Shown here: one piece after another, positions 1 to 7,128 of the stretch | Layout of the letters: each line of letters begins with the position of its first letter | Position numbering within the stretch: position 1 is the stretch's first letter | Assembly (NCBI GenBank): GCA_964624465.1 | Contig: CAZUZD010000141.1 | Coordinates: forward strand, 1 to 14,793 | Reading direction: 5' to 3' | Length of the DNA: 14,793 nucleotides | Source of the DNA: CAZUZD01 sp964624465 | GTDB lineage: Bacteria > Planctomycetota > Planctomycetia > Isosphaerales > Isosphaeraceae | The notes under the pieces: generated by a model | The model's database searches: none | The model's input: the letters and a program-made list of their open reading frames with translations, nothing else | Told to the model about the DNA's origin: nothing | Program-made: the position numbers and the translations under genes

Positions 1-680
1 TCGACGCCCAGCCGGGCCAGGTCGGCCTGGATGGCGGCGCGGTCGGCGGCCAGGGTGGTCAGCTCCTCGGTGCTGACGTTCAGGCCGCGGGCCACCGCGA
101 CGAAGTCGGTGTACGCCTGGTCGACCAGGGCCGTGTCGAGGTCCGTGCCGGTGATGGCGGCCGCGAAGTCGGCCTTGAGCGCCTCGGCCTGGCTGTCATA
201 CGTGCCGTCGGCCAGCGCCGTCAGGATCGCGTCGGCGGCCGTCGCGAGCCTGGCCCGGTCGATCGTGGCGCCGGACTGCGACAGGGCCCGCAGGTCGTTG
301 CCGAGCGCCTGGCGCTGGGCGTCTGTCACGGTCGACCCGCTCACGATGGCCTGGGTGTCGGTGCGGAGCTGCTCCAGATGTGTCTGGAGCTGCGCGTCCT
401 GCTCCCCGCCGCCGCGAGTGCCACAGGTGACGGCGGCCGTGCCCGTCGTCGTGGCCGTGCTGCCGGTGGTGGTGGTCGTCGTGGCGGCGGCCGTGTGGGT
501 GGTGGCCCGGACCAGCGCGGTGGCGCCGAGGCGGGCGGGGTGGCCGTGGCCCCGGAAGCTCATGTGCGAGAGCACGACGCGGGCCTCGAGTCCGTCGAGC
601 TGCGGCGTCGTCTGGCGCGGCCGGCGGGTGCGTCGGCGGCGGTCCGGGGCGGCCCAGGCGGACAGGAACGGGATGCGCAT
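1..680 (-). CDS. LEPR-type planctomycete protein, 5' part only (runs off window start)
   Basis: The minus-strand frame is open from an ATG at 680 to the window edge, giving at least 226 residues. The start is supported by GGAG about 10 nt upstream. The N-terminus is MRIPFLSAW followed by an Arg-rich stretch (about residues 13-23) and the motif LDGLEARVVLSH (about 29-40). This resembles the LEPR/LExRxLLS N-terminal motif of many large planctomycete exported proteins. A low-complexity Thr/Ala/Gly segment follows (about 60-85, including a run of five Thr). The rest is helical and rich in Ala, Leu, Asp and Gln, with heptad-like spacing. The motif suggests export or a surface role, but this is inference and no catalytic domain is visible. 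A classical Sec signal peptide is not obvious. The C-terminus lies outside the window. The frame is real by its uniform G/C-ending codons; the function is unknown. Confidence 0.8.
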   Translation of the reverse strand, partial: MRIPFLSAWAAPDRRRRTRRPRQTTPQLDGLEARVVLSHMSFRGHGHPARLGATALVRATTHTAAATTTTTTGSTATTTGTAAVTCGTRGGGEQDAQLQTHLEQLRTDTQAIVSGSTVTDAQRQALGNDLRALSQSGATIDRARLATAADAILTALADGTYDSQAEALKADFAAAITGTDLDTALVDQAYTDFVAVARGLNVSTEELTTLAADRAAIQADLARLGV

Positions 681-1007
681 CGGTGGCGAACTCCACAGGG
701 GTCCGGAGCCGGTCGGCCCGGCGGTGCGGGCCGATCGACCGGGAGCGTGACGGGACGGAACCGGGGTGCGAGCCGGCGCGGGAGTCCGCCGCGGACGGTC
801 GCCCGGGCCTCCCGGCCGGCTCGCACCCGGGAGGAGATCCCGGCCACAGCCCGGAAGCGCGCGCCGACGCCCCCGGATTTCCAGGCCGGGCCGGGCCAGG
901 CCGCCAACGCCGACCGCCCCCGGCGTCCGGTCCCCGGGAGGGGGAACGGAGACCGGGGGCGGTGGGGTGGAGTTCGCGGAGACGGCGGCCGGCCGGGTCG
1001 GGGCCGG
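681..1007. other. Intergenic region between permease 3' end and LEPR-type gene
   Basis: No gene is supported across these 327 bases. The region holds the long stem-loop at 913-963 behind the permease gene, and the leader of the LEPR-type gene on the minus strand. I see no convincing -10/-35 pair; the whole stretch is very GC-rich. Confidence 0.6.
913..963 (-). terminator. Long stem-loop behind the permease gene
   Basis: The arms 913-923 (ACCGCCCCCGG) and 953-963 are perfect 11-bp inverse complements. Inside them the pairing resumes twice: 926-929 with 947-950, and 932-935 with 941-944. Each resumption follows a symmetric 2x2 mismatch, and the loop is 5 nt. That gives 19 paired positions, starting 44 nt past the permease stop. 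There is no T-tract on either strand, so it is either a terminator of the U-less type or a 3' mRNA stabiliser. Confidence 0.5.
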
Positions 1008-2558
1008 TCAGGCGTCGGGCGGGCCGCCGTGCGGGTGGATGGTGATGCCCGAGGGCTCCAGCGCCTGCTCGGGGTGCAGGGACAGGGTGCTGTGGCGGCG
1101 GCCGTAGAGCCAGTAGATCCCCAGGCCCATGCCCAGCCACACGAACAGCCGGTACCAGTTCTCCACCGGCAGCGAGAACATCAGGACCAGGCAGATCAGG
1201 ATGCCGGCGATCGGCGTGAACGGCACGAACGGGGCGCGGAACGGGCGGTGGGCGTCGGGGTACGTCTTCCGCATCACCAGCACGGCGCCGCAGACGACGA
1301 CGAAGGCGAACAGGGTGCCGATGCTCACCAGCTCGGCCAGGATCCGCAGCGGCAGCAGGCCGCCGAGCAGGGCGACGAAGCAGCCGGTCAGGATCGTCGA
1401 CTTCCAGGGGGTGCGGAACTTCGGGTGCACGGCGGCGAAGAACTTCGGCGGCAGCAGGCCGTCGCGGGCCATCGCCAGCAGCACGCGGGGCTGCGAGAGC
1501 ATGTTGACCAGCAGCACCGAGGTGATCCCGGTCAGGGCCCCGATCGTGATCAGCTTCTCGGCGAAGAACAGGCCGCGGTCGGCGAACGCCGCCGAGACCG
1601 GCGCGTCGATGTGGATGTCCTTGTAGTTGACCATGCCGGTGAGCACGGCCGCGACGCAGATGTACAGGACGGTGCAGATCAGCAGCGACCCGATGATCCC
1701 GATCGGCACGTCCCGCTTCGGGTTCTTCGCCTCCTCCGACTGGGTCGAGACGGCGTCGAACCCGATGTAGGAGAAGAAGATGATCGAGGCGCCCGCGATC
1801 ATGCCCAGCGGCTTGCCGCCGGCGTCGGTCAACCCGGCCGCCGAGTGGCCGAAGAAGCTCAGGCCGGTCCAGCCGTAGGGGGCGAAGTCGGCCCAGTTCC
1901 GGGTGTCGACGTAGAAGGCGCCCACGGCGATCACGAACAGGACCACGGCCAGCTTCACGGCGACCATGATCGTGTTGAACCGGGCGCTCTCCTTGATGCC
2001 GATGACCAGGATCACCGTGAGGATCGCGGTGATCGCCATGGCGGGCAGGTCGAACCAGCTGCCGGTCATCACGATCCGGCCCAGCTCGGGATCGTAGTCG
2101 ATCGGCGAGTGCGTGATGAACTTCGGCAACTCGACGCCGAAGAACGATCTCAAGAACGTCTGGAAATATTTCGACCAGCCCACGGACACGGCCGACGAGC
2201 TGACGGCGTATTCGAGCACCAGGTCCCAGCCGATGATCCAGGCGAACAGCTCGCCGAGGGTGGCGTAGGCGTAGGTGTAGGCCGAGCCGGCGATGGGGAC
2301 CATCGAGGCGAACTCGGAGTAGCAGAGCGCGGCGAAGACGCACGCCAGGCCGGCGACGATGAACGAGACCATGATCGCCGGGCCGGCCTTGTCGTGCGCC
2401 GCCTCGCCGATCAGCACGAAGATGCCGGTGCCGATGATCGCCCCGACGCCCATCGAGATCAGGCTGAACGGCCCGAGCACCCGCTGGAGGCGGCCCTCGC
2501 CGTGGTCTTCGACTTCCTTCAGCAGGACGCTGAGCGGCTTCTTGGTGAACAGGCCCAT
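1008..2558 (-). CDS. APC superfamily amino acid permease (cationic amino acid transporter-like)
   Basis: This 516-residue integral inner-membrane protein is predicted to take up amino acids by cation- or proton-coupled transport. The order is: a short cytosolic N-terminus (LLKEVEDHGEGRLQRVLG); the APC signature GVGAIIGTGIF (residues 37-47), the unwound substrate-binding helix 1; CYSEFASMVPIAGSAYTYAY (79-98) in the helix 2-3 region; about 12 hydrophobic segments in all; and a C-terminal region PFRAPFVPFTPIAGILICL ... WLYGRRHS typical of the amino acid permease C-terminal domain. The length fits the bacterial CAT-like family. The start at 2558 is chosen because MGLFTKKPLSVLLKE aligns with family N-termini and AGGAG sits 10 nt upstream (2569-2573). 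An upstream in-frame ATG at 2750 would add 64 Pro/Arg-rich residues unlike any permease. The substrate cannot be told from sequence. The gene stands alone, with a stem-loop behind it. Confidence 0.93.
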   Translation of the reverse strand: MGLFTKKPLSVLLKEVEDHGEGRLQRVLGPFSLISMGVGAIIGTGIFVLIGEAAHDKAGPAIMVSFIVAGLACVFAALCYSEFASMVPIAGSAYTYAYATLGELFAWIIGWDLVLEYAVSSSAVSVGWSKYFQTFLRSFFGVELPKFITHSPIDYDPELGRIVMTGSWFDLPAMAITAILTVILVIGIKESARFNTIMVAVKLAVVLFVIAVGAFYVDTRNWADFAPYGWTGLSFFGHSAAGLTDAGGKPLGMIAGASIIFFSYIGFDAVSTQSEEAKNPKRDVPIGIIGSLLICTVLYICVAAVLTGMVNYKDIHIDAPVSAAFADRGLFFAEKLITIGALTGITSVLLVNMLSQPRVLLAMARDGLLPPKFFAAVHPKFRTPWKSTILTGCFVALLGGLLPLRILAELVSIGTLFAFVVVCGAVLVMRKTYPDAHRPFRAPFVPFTPIAGILICLVLMFSLPVENWYRLFVWLGMGLGIYWLYGRRHSTLSLHPEQALEPSGITIHPHGGPPDA

Positions 2559-2814
2559 GAGGCGGAGTCTCCTGACGCGCCGGGTCCGAGCCGTGTCGAG
2601 CAGGTGCGGTCGGATCGGCCGGTCGGGGGGTTCGGGTCGCGCGTTCGGCCGCCGGAGGCGGTCGGGACCGTCGGAATGGGGCGAGGCGGGGCGGGGCCGG
2701 ACGAGCGGGCGGGGGAGAGGGCCGCGCGGAGCGCTCACCGAGTCGGTCAAAACCCCGACGCCGAACGGGGAGGAACCCGCCGGCCGCGGGGCGGGACCGC
2801 CCGTTGCCGGAAGG

Positions 2815-2844
2815 AGTCTAACGGCTTACGATCGCCGGTCGCAA
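2815..2844 (-). promoter_or_regulatory. Candidate sigma70-type promoter of the permease gene
   Basis: On the minus strand TTGCGA (2844-2839) is followed after 18 nt by TAGACT (2820-2815). Each matches four of six bases of the usual -35 and -10 boxes, in a locally AT-richer patch. It would give an mRNA leader of about 250 nt before the permease ATG, which is long. It is therefore only a candidate. Confidence 0.3.
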
Positions 2845-2945
2845 GACGCCTCCGGCCGCCCCGGGGGCCGCCGGCGGGCGATCGCCGTCGCGGCGGGTTG
2901 GGGCGGACCACGCGGATCGGGCAGGGCACCCGGTCGCGAGCGCCC

Positions 2946-2962
2946 CGGCCGGGTCCCGGCCG
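2946..2962. terminator. Perfect 8-bp palindrome downstream of the pseudopilin gene
   Basis: CGGCCGGG (2946-2953) is followed by T and then the exact inverse complement (2955-2962). It lies 45 nt beyond the pseudopilin stop on the minus strand, with no T-tract. It overlaps the start of the enolase relic by 5 nt. It may be a terminator stem, or it may be chance in GC-rich DNA. Confidence 0.3.
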
Positions 2963-3007
2963 CGCCATCGGCCCCACCGGCGCCCGCACCGGCCGGCACG
3001 AGGCGCT
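2958..3007 (+). pseudogene. Enolase gene relic (N-terminal loop region only)
   Basis: Fifty bases here match 4516-4565 of the enolase-family gene at 45 of 50 positions without gaps, ending in a 22-nt exact match. In one frame they read GRAIGPTGARTGRHEAL, against GRAIVPSGASTGRHEAL in the intact gene. This is the conserved catalytic-loop segment of enolases. No similarity continues upstream (residues 1-32) or downstream, where the match stops at the pseudopilin stop codon. Two changes hit conserved loop positions (the SGAST segment reads TGART), as expected for a decaying copy. It is on the same strand as the intact gene about 1.5 kb away. Confidence 0.6.
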
Positions 3008-4020
3008 CAGAAGCCCTCCGCGCCGATCACCTCGCCGCCGGCGACCGTCCCCAGGGCCCGCCAGACGGAGCCCTGCACGGTCTGCTTCAGGAACCGCACC
3101 GATCCATCCCCGAGCAGCACGTTCACGCCGCCCGGGTGGTAGCTCCGGGAGGTGATCGCGGCGTAGGTCGGCCCGCCCTGCTTCTCGCGCTGGCCGGTCA
3201 GGTCGATGTCGGGCTGGGGGCCGGTGGTGCGACCCGGGGTCCGGCGGTTGGGCGGCCACGCGGTGGTCACCCCCGACTGATGGACCCCGCCGTCGCTCCA
3301 CTCCTTGTGGCCGACGTTGGCGCCGCAGGGCCCCGACTCGTACTCCGGGGCGACCTCCCGGGGATTCGCCTCGGGCCCCGGGATCGAATCGGGCTGGCGA
3401 ATGAACTGCAGGCCGCCGCAGTCGCGCCGCAGCGGTTGCTTGGCCTTGACCTCGGCCACCACGGCGGTCTGACTCAGGCCGTCGCGGAACTCGGCCAGCC
3501 GACGGCTGCGGTTGGCGCCGAAGGCGGCGCGGTTCGGCGGGCCCTGGAACCCACCCCAGACGTACCAGTCGCCCATCAGGGTCCCGTAGTTGGTGACCCG
3601 GCCGAACTCCCCGGCGACCGGGGTCGTGTCCACCTCGCTGGGGCAGAGAAAGGTCGTGATCTCGGTGGCCGTGATTGTCTGATTGACCGCGGAATCGCCG
3701 GGATAATCGAAATTGATGGCCGAGAAGGTGGCGTTCTGCTCCAGCATCGGCAGGATGCGGCCCAGGACGCTCCAGCCCAGCCAGCGGGTCACCGTCGCCG
3801 AATTCCCGCTCAGGATCGCCCCCGGGGGGAGGGCCCCGGCGATCGACTCATAGTTGTGCAGGCCCAGCCCGATCTGCTTCAGGTGGTTGACGCACTGGAT
3901 GCGGCGCGCGGCCTCGCGCGCCGACTGCACCGCCGGCAGCAGCAGCGTGACCAGCACGCCGATGATCGCGATCACCACCAGGAGCTCGATCAGGGTGAAT
4001 CCCGCGCGCCGGGTCCGCAT
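3007..4020 (-). CDS. DUF1559 prepilin-like protein (type IV pilin-type N-terminus)
   Basis: This is a 337-residue member of the DUF1559 family, which is hugely expanded in Planctomycetota. The N-terminus MRTRRAG|FTLIELLVVIA is a class III prepilin signal: the predicted cleavage is after Gly7, with Phe as mature residue 1 and Glu at mature position 5. The hydrophobic helix runs to about residue 30. It is followed by QSAREAARRIQCVNHLKQIG and LHNYESIAGALPPG, the DUF1559 signature (about 32-67). The C-terminal family motif HPGGVNVLLGDGSVRFL begins at about 295, then WRALGT and GGEVI. Full length for the family. The start at 4020 is set by the prepilin signal and by GAGGG 8 nt upstream; the longer ORF would bury the signal 69 residues in. 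The protein is probably exported and membrane-anchored in a pseudopilin-like way, but its role is unknown. It is divergent from the enolase-family gene. Confidence 0.93.
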   Translation of the reverse strand: MRTRRAGFTLIELLVVIAIIGVLVTLLLPAVQSAREAARRIQCVNHLKQIGLGLHNYESIAGALPPGAILSGNSATVTRWLGWSVLGRILPMLEQNATFSAINFDYPGDSAVNQTITATEITTFLCPSEVDTTPVAGEFGRVTNYGTLMGDWYVWGGFQGPPNRAAFGANRSRRLAEFRDGLSQTAVVAEVKAKQPLRRDCGGLQFIRQPDSIPGPEANPREVAPEYESGPCGANVGHKEWSDGGVHQSGVTTAWPPNRRTPGRTTGPQPDIDLTGQREKQGGPTYAAITSRSYHPGGVNVLLGDGSVRFLKQTVQGSVWRALGTVAGGEVIGAEGF

Positions 4021-4419
4021 GGCGACTGCCCTCAGGAGTGCCCGGGGCCTCGCGAGGACCGAGGCCCGGCTCGATCCGCCACGTCGTGGTGGGCGGCTGG
4101 CAACCGGCGTGAGTCTAGCAGGGGATCTCGAGGGTCGCGCGTGGGTTCGGCGAAGTTTCGGCGAAGATCGCCGGGCGGCCACGCCAGACCACCGGGGCGC
4201 GCCGCCCCGGCGCGGCCGTTCTGGCACCCGGTTCGCAGGGTCCTCGTGCTGCCGTGCTCCGGATCCGGCGGGCCCCCTGGCGCCCGCCCCCGGGCGGCGG
4301 GACCCGCCGGCGCCGGCCTTCCGGGTCTCGGCGTGCCGAGTCGCCAGCCGGCCGGGTCGGGATCGCAGCCCTCTGCGGGCCAGCTCGCCGGCCCGGCCCC
4401 CCTAGCGGAGCCACCGCTT
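4021..4419. other. Divergent intergenic region between pseudopilin and enolase-family genes
   Basis: No gene is supported in these 399 bases. The region carries the Shine-Dalgarno sequences of both divergent genes, a TAGACT on the minus strand at 4117-4112 that could be the pseudopilin -10 box (no good -35), and a perfect hairpin at 4192-4210. I see no clear promoter for the enolase-family gene. Confidence 0.55.
4192..4210. other. Perfect 8-bp hairpin between divergent genes
   Basis: CCGGGGCG (4192-4199), a 3-nt loop, then CGCCCCGG (4203-4210). It lies 172 bp from the pseudopilin start and 210 bp from the enolase-family start. It could be an operator-like dyad or an attenuating structure, or chance at this GC content. 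Confidence 0.25.
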
Positions 4420-5763
4420 GTGACCACCCTGATCGGCCTGCACGCCCGCGAGGTGCTCGACTCCCGCGGCCGCCCGACCGTCGAGGTCGAGGCCACCGGC
4501 GCCGACGGCAGCGTCGGCCGCGCGATCGTCCCCTCGGGCGCCAGCACCGGCCGGCACGAGGCGCTGGAGCTGCGCGACGGCGACCCGGCCCGCGCCGGCG
4601 GCCTGGGGGTGCGGCGGGCCGTCGGCCACCTCGGCGGCGAGATCGCCACCGCCGTGCTCGGCATGCCCCTGGCCGACCAGGCGGCCGTCGACGCGGCGCT
4701 GATCGCCCTGGACGGCACACCCAACAAGTCCCGGCTCGGTGCCAACGCGATCCTGGGCGTGAGCCTGGCCGTGGCCCACGCCGCGGCCGCCTCGCAGCGC
4801 GAGCCGCTCCACGTGCACCTGAACCGCCTCTGGCGCCGGGGGCTCGACCCGGGCGTGCCCGCCGAGCCCGCCCTGCCGCTGCCGATGGTCCACATGATCT
4901 CCGGCGGCCTGCACGCCGGCCGGCAGCTCGACTTCCAGGACTTCCTGGCCATCCCCGTCGGCGCCCGCGACTACAGCGAGGCGCTGGAGCTGGTCGGCAC
5001 CCTGTACCGCGCCCTGGGCGCCGTGCTCCGGGAGTATGGCGAGGAGTCGACCCTGGTCGCCGACTCGGGGGGCTACGGCCCCCGGCTCCGGGCCGAGAGC
5101 TACGCCGTGGACCGGATCCTCACCGCCGGCGGTCGCTGCGGCCTGGAGCCGGGGCGCGACTTCGCCATCGCGCTGGACATCGCCGCCACCCACTTCCACG
5201 ACCCGGCCACCGGCCGGTACCGCCTGGCCAGCGAGGCCGAGCCGCTCGACTCGGCGGGCATGGTCGACCTGCTCGACCACTGGTCGCGGCAGTACCCGCT
5301 GGTGTCGATCGAGGACGGCCTGGCCGAGGACGACTGGGACGGCTGGGTCGCGCTGACGGCGCGGCTGGGGGACCGGCTCCAGGTGCTCGGCGACGACCTG
5401 TTCACGACCCAGGTCGCCCGCATCGAGCGGGGCGTGGCGCGGGGGGCGGGCAACGCGGTGCTGATCACGCCGAACCAGATCGGCACCCTGACCGAGACCC
5501 TGGCGGCCCTGCGGCTGGCCCGCCGCCACGGCTACCGCTGCGTGGTCTCGGCCCGCTCGGGCGAGACCGAGGACACGACCATTGCCGACCTGGCCGTGGC
5601 CACCGCCGCCGGCCAGATCAAGATCGGCGCCGTGGCCCGCTCGGAGCGGCTGGCCAAGTACAACCAGCTCCTGCGGATCGAGGACGCGCTGGGCGGCCCC
5701 GGCGCGGCGCCGTTCGTCGCCTGGGCCGGCGCGGCCGCGGACCGGGCCGCCGTCGGGTCCTGA
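4420..5763 (+). CDS. Enolase-family protein with altered active site (eno-like)
   Basis: This 447-residue protein has the full enolase architecture. A pipeline would call it eno, phosphopyruvate hydratase (2-phosphoglycerate to phosphoenolpyruvate). Conserved: SGASTGRHEALELRDGD (39-55), NKSRLGANAILGVSLA (102-117), the Mg2+ ligands Asp253 (ALDIAA), Glu298 (SIEDG) and Asp325 (LGDDLF), the NQIGTLTET block, RSGETEDTTIADLAVAT, Arg379 and Lys401 (GQIKIG). Changed: the catalytic-base Lys (yeast Lys345; usual LIKxNQIGT) is Thr350; the catalytic Glu (yeast Glu211; usual GDEGG) is Ser216; the His of SHRSGETED is Ala378; and the Glu of the QEF motif (yeast Glu168) is Asp174. Canonical 2-phosphoglycerate dehydration is therefore doubtful. 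The start is GTG at 4420, with GGAG 9 nt upstream and MTTLIGLHAREVLDSRG fitting enolase N-termini. It is about 15-20 residues longer than usual, mostly at the C-terminus. Codon use is like its neighbours. It is most likely a divergent paralogue, with the glycolytic enolase elsewhere. Confidence 0.93.
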   Translation: MTTLIGLHAREVLDSRGRPTVEVEATGADGSVGRAIVPSGASTGRHEALELRDGDPARAGGLGVRRAVGHLGGEIATAVLGMPLADQAAVDAALIALDGTPNKSRLGANAILGVSLAVAHAAAASQREPLHVHLNRLWRRGLDPGVPAEPALPLPMVHMISGGLHAGRQLDFQDFLAIPVGARDYSEALELVGTLYRALGAVLREYGEESTLVADSGGYGPRLRAESYAVDRILTAGGRCGLEPGRDFAIALDIAATHFHDPATGRYRLASEAEPLDSAGMVDLLDHWSRQYPLVSIEDGLAEDDWDGWVALTARLGDRLQVLGDDLFTTQVARIERGVARGAGNAVLITPNQIGTLTETLAALRLARRHGYRCVVSARSGETEDTTIADLAVATAAGQIKIGAVARSERLAKYNQLLRIEDALGGPGAAPFVAWAGAAADRAAVGS

Positions 5764-5764
5764 G

Positions 5765-5783
5765 CGGCGGCGACCGGCCGCCG
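5765..5783 (+). terminator. Stem-loop directly behind the enolase-family gene
   Basis: A perfect 7-bp stem (CGGCGGC at 5765-5771 with 5777-5783) and a 5-nt loop begin 1 nt after the stop codon. There is no T-tract. Confidence 0.4.
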
Positions 5784-5891
5784 GTCCGCGATTCGGGGAC
5801 CGATCGGCCCAAGATCCGGACCCGGCCGACGAACGCACTGCTGCACCGCCGCGCCCCGTCGGCCGCCCGGCGGCTTTATCGCGCGGACGAA

Positions 5892-5922
5892 TTGACAGGC
5901 ATCCGAGTGTCGGACTAGTGTC
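5892..5922 (+). promoter_or_regulatory. Candidate promoter of the secreted-protein gene
   Basis: A perfect TTGACA stands at 5892-5897 in the only AT-richer patch upstream of the gene at 6009. A -10 box is less clear: ACTAGT (5914-5919, 16-nt spacer) or TAGTGT (5917-5922, 19-nt spacer). The leader would be about 80 nt. Confidence 0.4.
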
Positions 5923-6008
5923 GTGATGGTGGACTCCGGTGAAGTGCCGGCTCTGTCCCGAGCGCCTGTCGCCGCCCCGACCGACCCCTGCTGGAAAGGC
6001 CCCCGCTC

Positions 6009-6974
6009 ATGATCCGCCGCCTTGCTCCCTGGCTGGCCCCGGCCGCCGTGTTCACCGCCCTGGTGGCGCCGTCGCCGGCCTGGGCCCAGACCAAGATCGA
6101 GTACGGGTACCCCGAGGGCAAGACCCTCCGCAACACCACCCTGACGAAGCTCGAGCAGACGCTGAGCATCGCCGGCCAGAACATCGAGACTCAGTCGCAG
6201 GAGACGACGACCACCACCGAGGTCATCGGCAAGCGCGACGCCGCCGGCAACCTGCCGATCACGGTGAGCATCGATGCGCTCAAGGCGAACATCCAGCTAC
6301 CGATGAACATCACCCTGGCGTTCGACTCGGCCAACCCCGACGCCAAGCAGGAAAACCTGCTGCCGCAGCTCGAGGTCATGATCGACGTGATGAAGGCCCT
6401 CAGCGGCTCGAAGTACGAGCTGACCGTCGACAAGGCCAACGAGGTCACCGCCGTCACCGGCACCGAGGCGTCGATCAAGCGGGCCGAGGACCTGAACCCG
6501 CAGGCGGCCGAGGCGCTCAAGGGCCGGCTCAACGCCGACGCGATCAAGAAGCGGAGCAAGGAGGCGCACGCCAAGTTCCCCGCCGGCCTGCTGGTCCGCC
6601 AGGGCGAGACCTGGACCCGCACCGAGGCGCTGGACCTGGGCAGCGGCCAGACCATGACCTTCGAGAAGAAGTACGAGTACCAGGGCACCGTCGAGAAGGA
6701 TGGCAAGACCCTCGACAAGATCGGCGTCACCGTCACCGGCGTGACCTTCGCCCAGCAGGCCGCCCCCAACGCGCCGGCCAAGATCACCAAGAGCGACCTG
6801 GACGTCGAGTCGTCCAAGGGCACGATCCTCTTCGACCGCGCCCTGGGCCAGCCCGTCGACAGCAGCGAGACGGTGCAGATCCTCGGCTCGCTGTCGATGG
6901 AGGTCGGCGGCATGGAGCTCGAGGCCAAGCTCGACCTGAAGCTCGAGTCGTCGACCGTCTCGAAGGTCGACTGA
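6009..6974 (+). CDS. Secreted/periplasmic protein of unknown function
   Basis: This 321-residue protein has a clear Sec signal peptide: MIRRL, a hydrophobic core (about 8-20), then SPAWA|Q with cleavage after Ala26. The mature part is rich in charged and Thr/Val residues and reads as alternating beta strands: KIEYGYPEGKTLRNTTLTKL, a Thr-rich ETTTTTEVIG (about 64-73), LDLGSGQTMTFEKKYEYQG and, near the end, a strand-rich stretch ending LDLKLESSTVSKVD. There is no lipobox Cys, no Cys at all in the mature part and no catalytic motif. The layout resembles secreted beta-rich families such as DUF6263, but I cannot confirm membership. The start is supported by AAAGG at 5995-5999, 9 nt upstream. It probably has its own promoter (TTGACA at 5892), so it is likely not co-transcribed with the enolase-family gene 245 bp upstream. 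Confidence 0.85.
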   Translation: MIRRLAPWLAPAAVFTALVAPSPAWAQTKIEYGYPEGKTLRNTTLTKLEQTLSIAGQNIETQSQETTTTTEVIGKRDAAGNLPITVSIDALKANIQLPMNITLAFDSANPDAKQENLLPQLEVMIDVMKALSGSKYELTVDKANEVTAVTGTEASIKRAEDLNPQAAEALKGRLNADAIKKRSKEAHAKFPAGLLVRQGETWTRTEALDLGSGQTMTFEKKYEYQGTVEKDGKTLDKIGVTVTGVTFAQQAAPNAPAKITKSDLDVESSKGTILFDRALGQPVDSSETVQILGSLSMEVGGMELEAKLDLKLESSTVSKVD

Positions 6975-7001
6975 CCGACGGCGTCCGGAGCGCGTCGGCC
7001 A

Positions 7002-7017
7002 GGGCCCGCGCGGGCCC
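7002..7017 (+). terminator. 16-bp perfect palindrome behind the secreted-protein gene
   Basis: GGGCCCGCGCGGGCCC is self-complementary and starts 27 nt after the stop. No T-tract follows. It is a terminator candidate by position. Confidence 0.3.
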
Positions 7018-7098
7018 GGACCCTCCCCCGGGGGCGGTTCGGGCCCGCGGCCGCGCGCCGGGCCCCGGGAATCCACGCGTGGGGACCTGACTGGCAGA

Positions 7099-7128
7099 TA
7101 GAATCGATAAAGAGGCCTGTGTTAGACT
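7099..7128 (+). promoter_or_regulatory. Candidate -10 elements upstream of the helical unknown gene
   Basis: In an AT-richer island, TAGAAT (7099-7104) and TAGACT (7123-7128) each resemble a -10 box. No good -35 is found at the right distance from either. The leader to the ATG at 7293 would be 160-190 nt. Confidence 0.25.

Larger units (their letters stand above)
2559..3006. other. Intergenic region upstream of the permease gene
   Basis: No intact gene is supported in these 448 bases, although long ORFs run through them on both strands. The region holds the Shine-Dalgarno of the permease gene (2569-2573), a candidate minus-strand promoter (2815-2844), a perfect 8-bp palindromic hairpin (2946-2962) and an enolase-gene relic (2958-3007). 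Confidence 0.6.

Noticed and set aside
2559..2750. A longer permease with 64 extra N-terminal residues
   Set aside because: The extension is Pro/Arg-rich and unlike permeases. A strong Shine-Dalgarno stands in front of the internal ATG at 2558.
378..3155. A 925-residue plus-strand ORF across the permease gene and its flanks
   Set aside because: It is antisense to the permease, Arg/Gly/Asp-rich with no domain, and its length is explained by high GC content suppressing stops. Only its end carries meaning, as the enolase relic.
4420..5763. Enolase-family gene as part of a phosphonate or phosphinate pathway (enolase homologues such as the carboxyphosphonoenolpyruvate synthase exist there)
   Set aside because: No phosphonate biosynthesis gene (for example a PEP mutase) lies in the window, so there is no support beyond the family link.
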